This document shows positions 8,453-20,800 of a stretch of DNA of 36,855 nucleotides, one piece after another. Position 1 is the stretch's first letter. Each line of letters opens with the position of its first letter. This DNA is from a virus. Under the pieces are notes generated by a model. The model ran no database searches. It saw nothing but the letters and a program-made list of their open reading frames with translations, and was not told the DNA's origin. Location: positions 1 to 36,855 of the IMG/VR virus record IMGVR_UViG_3300044630_000883, one strand, 5' to 3'. The position numbers and the translations under genes were made by a program.

Positions 8453-11400
8453 ATGACCACTACAAGTAGACAAAATAACCTAATACTCAACGAAGATTGG
8501 ACACGTATCTATCAGACATTTAAAAATGCTGATTTTAAATCATACGATTTTGAAAATCTACGTCGAGTAATTATATCATATCTAAGAGAAAATTATCCTG
8601 AAGATTTTAACGACTATATTGAATCATCAGAATACATGGCACTCATTGATGCTATTTCTTTCTTGGGTCAAAGTTTAGCCTTCCGTTTAGATCTAGCGTC
8701 AAGAGAAAACTTTTTAGAATTAGCAGAACGTAAAGAATCTGTATTACGTCTAGCTCGTATGTTAAGTTACAATGCTAAACGTAATGTGTCAGCTAGTGGT
8801 CTACTTAAATTTTCTACAATATCAACAACAGAATCTTTAATAGATAGCAACGGAAAAAATTTAGCTAACCAAGTAATCCAATGGAATGACCCAACTAACA
8901 CAAACTGGTTAGAGCAATTTCTTACAGTATTAAATTCTGCAATGGCAGATAATACAGAATTTGGTCGCAGTCAAGGTAATGCTATCATACAAGGAATTCC
9001 CACAGAACAATATAGATTTCGAACAATATCACAAGATGTTCCAATCTATACATTCAGTAAAACTGTTGCCGGTCGAGGAATGGTATTTGAGATAGTTTCA
9101 ACATCATTCAAAAGTAGTGAATCTATATACGAAGAACCACCTGTGCCAGGAAACCAGTTAGGATTTGTTTATAGAAATGATGGCAGCGGTCCAGGATCAC
9201 CAAACACAGGATTTTATTTGATGTTCAAGCAAGGATCGTTAGAACTTGCCGACTTCAGTATTACTGTTCCAACAACTAATGAAAAAGTATCTGTAGACAG
9301 TACAAATATTAATAATGATGACGTGTGGTTATTTAAAGTGGGCTCATCTGGAACACAACAAGACCAATGGACTAAGGTGTCAAATCTTATTGGCAATAAC
9401 ATCGCTTACAACAGTTTATCACAGGATATTAGAAATATTTTTGCTGTACAAACAGAAGAAGATGATCGAATTGATCTAGTATTTGCTGATGGCGTTTATG
9501 GTAATTTACCACAAGGGAGTTTCCGTGTTTATTATAGAGTAAGTAATGGTTTATCATATACTATCGCCCCAAACGAACTACGTGGCATTAATATTTCCGT
9601 TCCATACGTTAATAAATCTGGAACAGAACAAACAATCACTATCGGGTTAGCATTACAAGCAACAGTAGCTTCTAGTGCTGCAACTGAAGATATTGACACA
9701 ATTCGTATAAATGCCCCGGCACAATATTATACACAGAATAGAATGATTACAGGTGAAGATTACAATCTTGCACCGTTGGCAAGCTCACAAAATATTTTAA
9801 AAATAAAAGCAGTTAATAGAACATCAAGCGGCATTAGTCGTAACTTTGAAATTATTGATGCCAGTGGAAAATATTCTAGTGTGAACATTTTTGCCGACGA
9901 CGGCTTTGTCTATAAAGAAGAAATAGAATCGCAGATCAATTTCAAATACAGTAGCAGAGTTGACGTAGTTAATACTATTAGAAATATTATAGAACCGGTA
10001 TTCACTGAAAAGGATGTTTACAATTTTTATCTTACAAAATTTGATAAGGTATTCTTTACAGATGAAAACTCTGTATGGCAACAAAGCACATCAGACGTTA
10101 ATATAACTACCGGTTATTTTAAAAATATTGTTGACAATACTTTATTAAAAGTAGGATCGTATTCTACCAGCCCTTTAAAATATCTCTCATTTGGGGCATT
10201 AATTAAATTTGTCCCCCCAACAGGATATGCGTTTAAGAAAGGAGCATTGGTTGTTGCTAGCCCAACAGACGCCGGTCAAACAGATCGAATCTGGACCAAA
10301 GTTATTAAGGTAGTTGGTGACGGTACTAACGCAGGAAGAGGTGCGTTAACTAGCGGATTAGGTCCTGTAACATTTAATGATACGGTACCAAGCGGTGCTA
10401 TAGCTAAACGAATTATTCCTAAATTTGTAACAGATTTGCCACCAGCACTTGAAACTGAAATTGTTAATCAAATACTACAGAATTTAAATTTTGGATTGCG
10501 CTATGATGTAGTTACAGCATCTTGGAATATTATCACAGCATCTAACCTTAATCTAACAGACTCGTTCAGTCTTGGTAAAGAAGGCGATACTAGTAATGTT
10601 AATCTTGACTCATCATGGACAGTTGCGTTCATTAAAGAAGTTGATCAATATGTTGTAAGAATACGAAAATTAAGTTATAGATTTGGTAGTGTAGAACAAA
10701 ACAGATTTTATTTCGATAGTGCTGAAAAGCAATATAACGATCAATTAGGCAAAGTGGTCAAAGACCATGTCAAGGTATTAGGCATTAACACAGCCGCCGA
10801 CGGTGTAAATCTTTTAAGAAATGAATTTTCATTTGAAATTTACGATACAATTAAATTTGAAGATGGGTACGAAAGTTCTGTTGAGATTGAAGTTGCATTC
10901 TCTGATACAGACGACGACGGTGTGGTTGATAATCCAGAATCTTTTGAACAGATCGTGGGTGAGGATACAGATTTAAATTATCTATTCTTCCAAAGTATTA
11001 CAGATACAACAGGAGAAACAATCACTAGATTAATTGATAGTGATACAGTTAAAATATATCAGTTAGAATCTCAAGTAAACATTAACGATGAAGAAAACGG
11101 ACAATTAATATATTTCTATGATGTTAATGAAGATAGAGTTAAGAGGGTAAACAAAACTACAAATACTTTAGATCTAGAAACAGAGTATAAAGGTGTTATA
11201 GGTAGAGATGCATTAAAATTCCAATACACTCACAACGCTAATGTAGATCGAAGAATAGATCCAAGTGTAAGTAATATCATTGATATATACCTATTAACAA
11301 GAAGTTACGATGAAGCTTACAGAGTATACTTGGCCGGAGGTACTTTGGTTGAACCAACTGCGCCATCCAGTGATAACCTGAGAATCACATTTGGCACTAC

Positions 11401-11848
11401 ACTTGACGCTATTAAAGCAATCAGCGATGAAATCATATATCATCCGGTGAAATATAAAGTATTGTTTGGATCAGTAGCTGAAGAGAAGTTAAGAGCACAA
11501 TTTAAAGTAGTTAAAAATCCAACACAATCTATTAATGATAACGATTTGAAAGTTAGAATTGTTTCAGCCATTAATGAATTTTTTGATATTAATAATTGGG
11601 ACTTTGGTGATAGATTCTATATCAGTGAATTGATCACATATATTTTAAATCAGACAGCACCGGATATTAGTAATCTTATTATTGTTCCTAGGCAATCAAG
11701 TCAGGAGTTTGGTAGTTTATTTGAAATACAAAGTACTCCTGATCAATTATTAATCAGTGGTGCAACGGTAGACGACATAGAAATAGTATCCGCGATAACT
11801 GCATCAGAAGTTAGAGCTTCCGCAACCAGCATAGTAACGACAACATAA
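8453..11848 (+). CDS. gp6: Baseplate wedge protein gp6, long form
   Basis: A 1131-residue member of the gp6/Baseplate_J family. The N-terminus (about 6-150) has DFKSYDFENLRRVIISYLRE, YPEDFNDYIESSEYMALIDA and RENFLELAERKESVLRLARM, typical of gp6. At about 419-450 lies NAPAQYYTQNRMITGEDYNL, the hallmark 'AP..Y.TQNR..T.EDY' segment. The C-terminus (about 1050-1080) has WDFGDRFYISELITYILNQT and DISNLIIVPR. T4 gp6 has 660 residues; the extra length lies between about 470 and 1000 and contains acidic beta-rich sequence (DTDDDGVVDNPESFEQIVGE). gp6 dimers form the continuous ring that clamps the wedges around the hub. A clear AGGA and the late box precede the start. The next gene starts one base after its stop. 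Confidence 0.9.
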   Translation: MTTTSRQNNLILNEDWTRIYQTFKNADFKSYDFENLRRVIISYLRENYPEDFNDYIESSEYMALIDAISFLGQSLAFRLDLASRENFLELAERKESVLRLARMLSYNAKRNVSASGLLKFSTISTTESLIDSNGKNLANQVIQWNDPTNTNWLEQFLTVLNSAMADNTEFGRSQGNAIIQGIPTEQYRFRTISQDVPIYTFSKTVAGRGMVFEIVSTSFKSSESIYEEPPVPGNQLGFVYRNDGSGPGSPNTGFYLMFKQGSLELADFSITVPTTNEKVSVDSTNINNDDVWLFKVGSSGTQQDQWTKVSNLIGNNIAYNSLSQDIRNIFAVQTEEDDRIDLVFADGVYGNLPQGSFRVYYRVSNGLSYTIAPNELRGINISVPYVNKSGTEQTITIGLALQATVASSAATEDIDTIRINAPAQYYTQNRMITGEDYNLAPLASSQNILKIKAVNRTSSGISRNFEIIDASGKYSSVNIFADDGFVYKEEIESQINFKYSSRVDVVNTIRNIIEPVFTEKDVYNFYLTKFDKVFFTDENSVWQQSTSDVNITTGYFKNIVDNTLLKVGSYSTSPLKYLSFGALIKFVPPTGYAFKKGALVVASPTDAGQTDRIWTKVIKVVGDGTNAGRGALTSGLGPVTFNDTVPSGAIAKRIIPKFVTDLPPALETEIVNQILQNLNFGLRYDVVTASWNIITASNLNLTDSFSLGKEGDTSNVNLDSSWTVAFIKEVDQYVVRIRKLSYRFGSVEQNRFYFDSAEKQYNDQLGKVVKDHVKVLGINTAADGVNLLRNEFSFEIYDTIKFEDGYESSVEIEVAFSDTDDDGVVDNPESFEQIVGEDTDLNYLFFQSITDTTGETITRLIDSDTVKIYQLESQVNINDEENGQLIYFYDVNEDRVKRVNKTTNTLDLETEYKGVIGRDALKFQYTHNANVDRRIDPSVSNIIDIYLLTRSYDEAYRVYLAGGTLVEPTAPSSDNLRITFGTTLDAIKAISDEIIYHPVKYKVLFGSVAEEKLRAQFKVVKNPTQSINDNDLKVRIVSAINEFFDINNWDFGDRFYISELITYILNQTAPDISNLIIVPRQSSQEFGSLFEIQSTPDQLLISGATVDDIEIVSAITASEVRASATSIVTTT

Positions 11849-11849
11849 T

Positions 11850-14800
11850 ATGGCAAATGATAAATTCCCTAAGAGTGGGTTACCAATAAGAAAAACGGTT
11901 GACCTATTACCGGCAACTTTTAGATCAGAGTCTAACGACAAGTTTATGTCGGCAGTTGTTGATCCATTAGTTCAACCTGGTGTTCTTGAAAAGATAGTTG
12001 GATATGTAGGTCGTAGATTTGGTAAAACTTATGGCGGTACTGATGTTTATCTAGACTCTGACGAAACACTAAGAAGTAGATATCAGCTCGAACCTGGTGT
12101 AGTTATTAAAGATAACAACGGCAACGTAGAAAAATTTTACGATTATATCGATTTCAAAAATCAATTAAAGTTTTTTGGTAACAATGTAGAACGTGATGAT
12201 CTAACCACAGCACAAGAACACTTTGCATGGAATCCACCAAAACACTGCGACAAATATGTAAACTTTCTAGAATGCTATTGGATACCAGAAGGTCCTCCTC
12301 CTGTTGACGTATTTGGGCAATCTGATAAAATAGTCACCCAATACCAAGTAACATTAGGAGCTACTGGCAATTCTTATATTTTCTCTCCTAATTATACTAA
12401 TGCTAGTTATATTAATAATCCCACATTAACTTTCTATAGAGGAGCAACCTACAAATTTAGAGTTATCTGTCCTCAAGAAGGATTTGTAATTAGATCAAAT
12501 TATGATACAGGATCCCTATTGTTAAACCCAAATAGAGCGTATCAGCCAGGAGAATTGGCGGTATATGACAATAAACTTTGGAAAGCCAAAGTATTTGTTG
12601 CTCCCGGTGATGGAAGTAGTATCGATGCAGATAGCCAAGATTGGGAATTTGTAGAGATTGCTACATCTACTTCAGTTTTAGACTATAATGATGGAGTAAC
12701 CAACAACGGTGTAGAAAATGGATTTATGGATTTTACAGTTCCATATAATGCTCCCGATGTACTCTATTATCAAAGTAAAGTTACTCCTGATAGATTTGGT
12801 CGTATTATTATCGCAGATATTGAAGCCAACACATTTGTAGATGTTGAAAAAGAAATTATTGGCAAGGCAACGTATACTAGTGGTAATGGTGTTAAATTTA
12901 CCACGGGTCTTATTGTTGAATTCAAAGGTAATGTAACTCCTGCAAAATATGCTAAAGGTCGATATGTAATTGAAAACGTTGGTGCTAAAATCAATGTGGT
13001 CAATTGGGACGATCTGGTAATTCCAAGATTATCCAAAGTCGTACCCGAAGTAACATTTGATGATGGTGGATTTGATACCGGACCATTTGATGATGCTACG
13101 GCCTATCCATCAGAAAAAGATTATCTTGTAATCAGTCGTGATAGTATTGATCTCAATCCTTGGACCAGATATAATCGTTGGTTTCATCGAGCTGTATTAG
13201 ATTATGCCTACGGTTTGCGAGGACAAGAATTTACAGCACCAGAAGAGGCAAGAGCGAAACGACCAATTTATGAATTTCTACCAGGTATACAACTATTCAA
13301 TCATGGAAGAATTGCCAAAGAAACTGTTGACTACATCGACACCTATACTGACGATATACTTTCCAAAATTGAAGGTAGTGCAGGCTATAGTGTCGACGGT
13401 GAAGAATTGTTTGAAGGTGCAAGGCTTTTAGTAGTTGCAGACACAGACGATCTAACCAATAACAAAATATATGAAATACAATTTATAGTACACAACGGCA
13501 AGAACCAAATCCATTTAGCTGAAACAGAAGACACTGTTTCTAAAGAAGGTGAATGTGTATTAATACGTCGTGGAACAAATAATCAAGGACTAATGTTCCA
13601 CTTCAATGGAACCGCCTGGGTTAAGAGTCAAGAAAAAACTAAAGTAAATCAACCTCCGTTATTTGATGTATATGATGAAGATGAAGTAAGTTTTTCAGAT
13701 ACTACTAAGTATCCAGATTCTACATTTGCTGGATCTGAGATTGTTGGCTATAAGGTTAACCCCAATGGCATACCGGATCCTGAATTAGGAATTAAATTAA
13801 CATTTCTTAATATTGATAATATTGGTGACGTTGTACAACATTTTAATTGGGACACTGATACATTCACATATAGAGACGGTAATAATGTAATCACTAAACG
13901 TATTGCCACAGGATACTATTATCTAGATCCTACTGGCGGATATGGCGGATGGGGCAATGGGTGGACACCGTTATCATCAAAATACACGATGCCAATATTA
14001 GACAGTGTTAAAATTACATCGACGACAAATACATTTACTATTGATACTGTTGATTGGACTCTTCTTCCGAACGATGATGAGTTTGCAATTAGATTCTATG
14101 TAAACGGAGGTATTTACAAAGGACCCTATGTCAGGACTCGCGGAACATTTACCTTTACTGAAAGAACATTTAAAGAAAATGACATCATAACCATAAAGGT
14201 AGTTGCCAACGTAGAACCAAAATCTGGTTACTATCAGATACCGTTAGGATTAGAAAAGAATCCATTAAATGCACCGGTGGCACAATGGACACTAGGTCAA
14301 GCAGCTGACCATTTAAATTCCGGATTAGATTTTAACACATTGTGGTCAGGGGTTGTTCCCGGTCTTAACGACCTCCGTGATATTCCTTTCGACGAATTTG
14401 GCCAACCGTGGAATACATATAGTACTCGTTATCTACATCATTCTGGAATTACACCATTAGCGATTGCATTGCTATGTGATAAAACAACTAATATTGTTAA
14501 AGCATTACAATATTCTAAAAAATCATACACAGATTTTAAAAATAACTTTGTAGCAAAAGCTATAGAATTACCGTATAACGAAAATATTCCAAACTTTGTT
14601 GATGATATTATTTCTAATTTAAGTAGAACGAAGAATATTAATAGTCCTTTCGCCGACAGCGATATGGTTGGTAGTGGAGCATATACATCTATTAATTATA
14701 CTGTTGAAGATACTGGAATTAAAATATTTGCATTATCAACAAGATTTGTATTAACTGAATTAAGTCGACGTGCAGTATATGTCTATATAAATGGAACACA

Positions 14801-17800
14801 ATTATTACACGGAAAAGATTACGAATTTAATGGAACATTTGGCTTTGTAACTATTCTCAAATCATTAAATGAAAACGATCTAGTAGATATTAGAGAATAT
14901 GTTTCAACAGCATCGTGTAATATTCCATCAACCCCATCAACTTTGGGATTGTATAAAAAGTATACTCCGATGAAATTCGTTGATGATACATATCGCGAAC
15001 CTAAGGAAGTCATCCAAGGACACGATGGTAGCATCACTATTGCCTATGGTGACTTCCGTGATGATCTGTTGTTGGAATTAGAATATAGAATTTACAATAA
15101 TATCAAGACAGAATATAATGCTAAGGTATTTGATATCGACGCAACTATTGGCGGATATTACGGTAATGCTCTATTCAACAGAGAAGAATTAAATGATGTA
15201 ATTAATCCAGAATTTTTAAAATGGGTTCAAAATACAAATATTAATTATACCTTAAATGAATATTTTATAGAGTATGAACCTTTCACATACACCTATACTA
15301 ATATGTCAGACCCAACCGGCACACAAAACTTGCCAGGATGGTGGAGAGGTGTATACAAATGGTTCTATGACACAGATCGCCCACATCGTTGCCCATGGGA
15401 AATGTTAGGCTTCTCAGAACAACCAACATGGTGGGAAGCACAATACGGTGCTGCACCTTATACCAGCAACAATCTAATCTTATGGGAAGATTTGCGTGAT
15501 GGAGTTATCCGTCAAGGAACAAGAGCAGGTCGGTATGACAGATATAAACGTTCATCATTGATGAGTCATTTACCGGTCGACGGTGACGGTAAATTATTAA
15601 GTCCGTTAGATTCTGGACTAGCTAGAGATTTTGTTTTATTGAATAATCGAGGATCATTTACATTGGGTGATGTATCACCGGTTGAATATGCTTGGCGATC
15701 AAGTTCTGAATGGCCTTTTGCTATAGCTATCGCAATGTGTCTGTTAAAACCATTTGATTTTATCGCTAATAGTTTTGACAGATCTACAACTAGAAAAAAT
15801 AAATTAAATCAAACTATCAATAAAACCACAGGAACATTTGTTACTCTTGAAGATCTTATTATTCCTGAAACAGCAGGAACGCAAGCAGCAGGTTTAGTAA
15901 ATTATCTAGTCAGCTATGTTAAATCTAAAAATTTATCATTAGATATTCTGTCTAATAATATTAAAAATCTATCAGTTCAGATGTCTACAAGATTAAGTGG
16001 ATTTGTAGATAAAGAACAACAAAAATATCTATTAGATACTAAGAGTCCTCAATCAGCAACTAGTGGAATTTTTATTCCTCCTGAGAATTACGATATTGTA
16101 TTCAATGTCAGCTCTCCTGTTAAGATTTTAACCTATAGTGGGGTATTGCTAGAAAAAACAGAAGGCGGATGGATACTCAACGGATATGATGATGTATTAC
16201 CATATTTTGGATATTATGAACCATTAGTTAGTCAAGGGGATCCTTTAATATCAGTCGGCGGCGTAAGTGAAAATTTTGTTAATTGGGAATCCGATTATAG
16301 ATATTCAAATGGCCAGATAGTTCTATATAAAAATGATTTTTACAGAGCAAATATAACACACGAAAGCTCAACACAGTTTGTTTTAGCCAACTGGAAGAAA
16401 CTACCTAAGCTACCAGTAACAGGTGCTGTAGAAGCATTGAAAAGAAGAGAATTTAACAAGATACGAATTAAAAAATTAAGTTACGGTTCTAAACTAACAA
16501 CGATACAACAGGTAGTTGATTTTCTTTTAGGATATGAAGAATACCTTAAAGACCAAGGATTTATTTTTGATAATTATGATACAGAAAACCAAGTAAGCCA
16601 AGACTGGACTACAAGTTGTAAAGAATTTATGTATTGGACCAAGCATAATTGGGCTATAGGATCGATTATAGCTCTAAGTCCAGCAGCAGAAAAAATTAAT
16701 GCATCTGTTACAGTTGGTGTGGCAGAAAATATTATTGATGGCTTTTACGATTATCAAGTCCTCAAAGATGATGGCAAACCATTGTCAATTGCAAATATTA
16801 ATGTTAATAGAACCTTTCAAAATATTACTATTCAAACTACAAACACCGAAGAAGGTATCTATTTCATAAAACTTTATTATGTTTTAAAAGAACATATTAC
16901 AGTATTTGATGATATTACAGTGTTCAATGATGTTATCTATGACAAACCAACAGGATACAGACAAGACCGTATCAAATCAGTAGGATTCCGCACTACAGAT
17001 TGGGACGGTGACTACACTAGCCCTGGCTTCTTATTTGACAATGTAAACATACAAGTATGGCAACCGTTTACTGACTATCGCTTAGGTGATATTGTATCTT
17101 ATAGAAGTTACAATTGGACCAGTTTACAAAATCAATTAGGCACACAAGAATTTGATGATACCAAATGGACCAAATTAGATTCAACGCCATCAAAACGATT
17201 AGTTCCTAACTTTGATTACAGGATTAATCTAGTCGAAGATTATTATGATATTACTTCAGATGGAATTGGAGTAACAACAACAGCATTGTCTCGACATGCA
17301 ACAGGATATCAAGCAAGACCGTATCTAGAAAATCTTTCTGAAGATGCAGTAACTCAATATCAATTATATCAAGGATTTGTTCGCGAGAAAGGTACCAACA
17401 ATGCTATTACTAAAGTTTTTAACAAACTCAGTCGTGCAGGTGATGCAGCCATTGTTTTAAAAGAAGAATGGGCATTCCAAGTTGGTAGGCTTGGTGGGGT
17501 TGATCAACTGAGAGAGATTGAATTTACAGTTGAAAAAGATCAATTCCAATTGAATCCCCAACCAGTATTAATTTCTACAACTATCTCAAATGTTGTCAGC
17601 GATCAATATTATAGAATCAATGAAGCAGGGTTTACAATCAAACCTATTCCGTATGATGTTGATATAAATCCAACATCAGTTGATGCAGAACCAAGTAAAA
17701 CAGCAGGATATGTTAAACTTGATCAGGTTGAATTTATTGTAAAAACTAGAGACGATATTTTAAATCTAGATATTTCCAAATTTTACGAAAATGATCACGT

Positions 17801-20800
17801 ATGGATAACATTTGATTCATTTACATGGAATGTTTTGAGATTAAATGAATCACCTGTATTAAGTATTGTAAGTCTTGCAAGATCTGGAACAGAGGTGGTC
17901 ATAACACTTAACAGAAGACACGATCTTGTTGTAGACGATATTATTGGTATTAAGAATGTATTAAATTTAACAGGATTCTTTAAGATAACAGCGGCTGGAT
18001 TAGAAACAGTAACAGTTGAAATTGAATCAACAACGCAAGATCCTCAATTAGACGACAGCACCGTTACAAATATTCATTTGTTTACGGCGACAAGATTCGC
18101 ATCATATGATGCACTCGATCCTCAGGAATCAGCATTATTACCGAACGGATCTAGAATGTATATTGACAATAACGGATCAGATCTTTGGGAAGTAATTAAA
18201 AAGAAAAAACAATATTCCGGAAAAAATATTGTAGAATACGGAACATCGGCACCGTTATATACAGGAACAAAAGTAGTTTACAATGACAAACTCAAACAGG
18301 CATTAGTAGGAATCCCAGGATCCGGGTATGTAATGGCATATCTAGAAGTAACCGCAGGATTATCATTAAGACAAATTATTGCACCCGAGCCTGGTCTTGA
18401 ATCGACTGTTATTGGTTCGTTTGGATCTGCAATCGCAATAAGTCCGGACAGCAGATTTTTAATAGTTGGTGCTCCTGGAGCAAGCGGAGTTAAGAGTGAT
18501 TATCAAGGTGACTACAGCCCAATTCGCAGTTATCTTGTTGGTGATATTGTTTTATATGCTGGCAAATTATGGAAAGCAGTAAAAGATACAGTCGGTGACG
18601 GTAGTACTGTAAATGTCTATACAGAAGACTGGGAACCAGCTGTTTCAATACCTGCTTATTCTTCCGGACGCAGTGTTGGTGAAACAAGCCAAGGTATGAT
18701 TTCTATATACGAATGGTCGAACCAACAATGGGAAATTAAAAATTCATTTGTTAGCCCGAGACCACATAACAATGAACAGTTTGGTTCTGATATAACAATA
18801 GGTGTTAATGGTACAACATACTATATGGCAGTATCCGCAAAAGGATCATTAGAAAATCGCGGTAGGGTGTATCTATATGTTTATGATGGTACAGAATGGA
18901 AACATTTAGAAAATCAAAATTATAGAGGTGTGTATGCGCCGGTTGGAACATATAACCCTGTAACAGGAACATACAGTCCATCTGGAACAACATACTATCC
19001 ACAAGGATCTGTAGTATGGTGGGATTCAGCATTATGGGAAGCACAAGCAGATAATTTTGCCGATGGTAGTACATTAAGCATCGATTCTGTTGATTGGAAG
19101 AAACTAGATCCTATTTCTACACAATGCTCACTACCACAAAATATTTCATTAAATGATGACGGATCAACATTGGCCATGGGACTATTAAGCCCTACCCAAT
19201 TAGCAGAATTAATAAAACAAGGTGACGAGTTTGGACATAGTTTGACCATGAGTCGAGATGGTAGTATTCTTGTTGTTGGTTCTCCTAATAGTGATTCTCA
19301 ATATTTTGCAAAATATAGAGGTATCTGGAGACCAGATATTGAATATGTTGAAGGTGATGTTGTTAGATATGTTGATCCTTCATATGTTACTCCTGGATTT
19401 GATTCTCAAGAAGATAGGATGTATTCTTACTATCGATTAGATCAAAGATTTGGTGAACCTACTGATTCAACAACTAGAAGTTACAACGAGCTTCCAGATG
19501 CAGGAATACCTTGGATTAATATCGGTGATAGTTCATCATTACCATCAGGTAAGATTTATATCTATCAACGCTCAACATACGGAATATACGAGCTTAAACA
19601 AACTATTAATGCTGACTCGTTACCAGAAGTTAATGATCTAGATTCTGGAAATACTGTGATCAATTCTGGAGATCAATTTGGCTGGTCGTTAGATATTGAC
19701 TATTCTGGGGCAACTTTAGTTGTTTCAAGTCCTCGATCAGATATTAATTTACAAAATCAAGGAAGTGCTTATATATTCCGCACTGACGGATTTGCTGACC
19801 CACAATACAGACTAAAACAAAAATTAGAAAGTTTTGAAAGATTCCCCAATGAATATTTTGGTCAAAGTGTAAGTATCAGTGCAAATGCAGAAAAAATTGT
19901 TATTGGTGCTAAAAATAGTCCGTTTGTCTATCTAACAAGATTTGACACAGTGTTAGGCACAACATTTGATCAAGGTAAAACTCGATTCTCAGAGATAAAA
20001 GGATATGCTGGCGGTGTATATGTATTTGAGAATAAAAACGACACATATTTCTTAACAGAAAAATTAGAAACAGAATTATCACCTTACGAGAGTTTTGGTT
20101 ATAGTGTTGATGCTACGACATCTGTAATATTAGTAGGATCGCCCGATTATCAAGAACCAGTTCTAGTAGATGCTGCCTTTTCCTTTACTGGTCCTAAAGT
20201 TGGTATGGCAAGACTATTTAAGAAAGATACAGCTCTTGAATCTTGGGAAGTTCTAGCTAAGAGATTACCGGTAGTTGATATTTCAAAAATTAAAAGTATT
20301 GCAATGTATGATGATGTTAACAATGTTAAAATACAAGATTTAGATTATGTTGATCATGCTAAATTAAAAGTTTTAAATTCAGCAGAACAAGAACTTAAAT
20401 TTAAAACACCATACGACCCTGCGGTATATTCCATAGGTACAGACGAATCAATTGTAGATTCAACACAGGCATGGAAAGAGCCGCATGTTGGCGAATTATG
20501 GTGGGATATTTCTAAGGCTAAATGGTTGTATTATGAGCAAGGCGATGTAAGCTACAGAACAGGAAACTGGAATACTTTGTCAGAAGGTGCCAGCATCGAT
20601 GTTTATGAGTGGGTAGAATCTGTACTATTACCTAGCGAATGGTCAGCAGTGGCAGATACTAATGAAGGAGTGGCTGAAGGTATTTCTGGCCAACCGTTAT
20701 ATCCTAACAATGATGTTTATGCCATTAAAGAATTATATAATGAAAGCACGGGACAATTATCAGGCACATTATATTATTATTGGGTTAAGAACAAAACTAC

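Noticed and set aside
14784-14792. TATAAATG inside the giant gene, a 7/8 match to the T4 late box
   Set aside because: Deep within a coding region with no start downstream in frame to serve; expected by chance in AT-rich DNA.
19258-19641. Two short plus-strand frames overlapping the propeller region, which could suggest a frameshift
   Set aside because: The main frame continues unbroken with propeller and module motifs on both sides, so no frameshift is needed.
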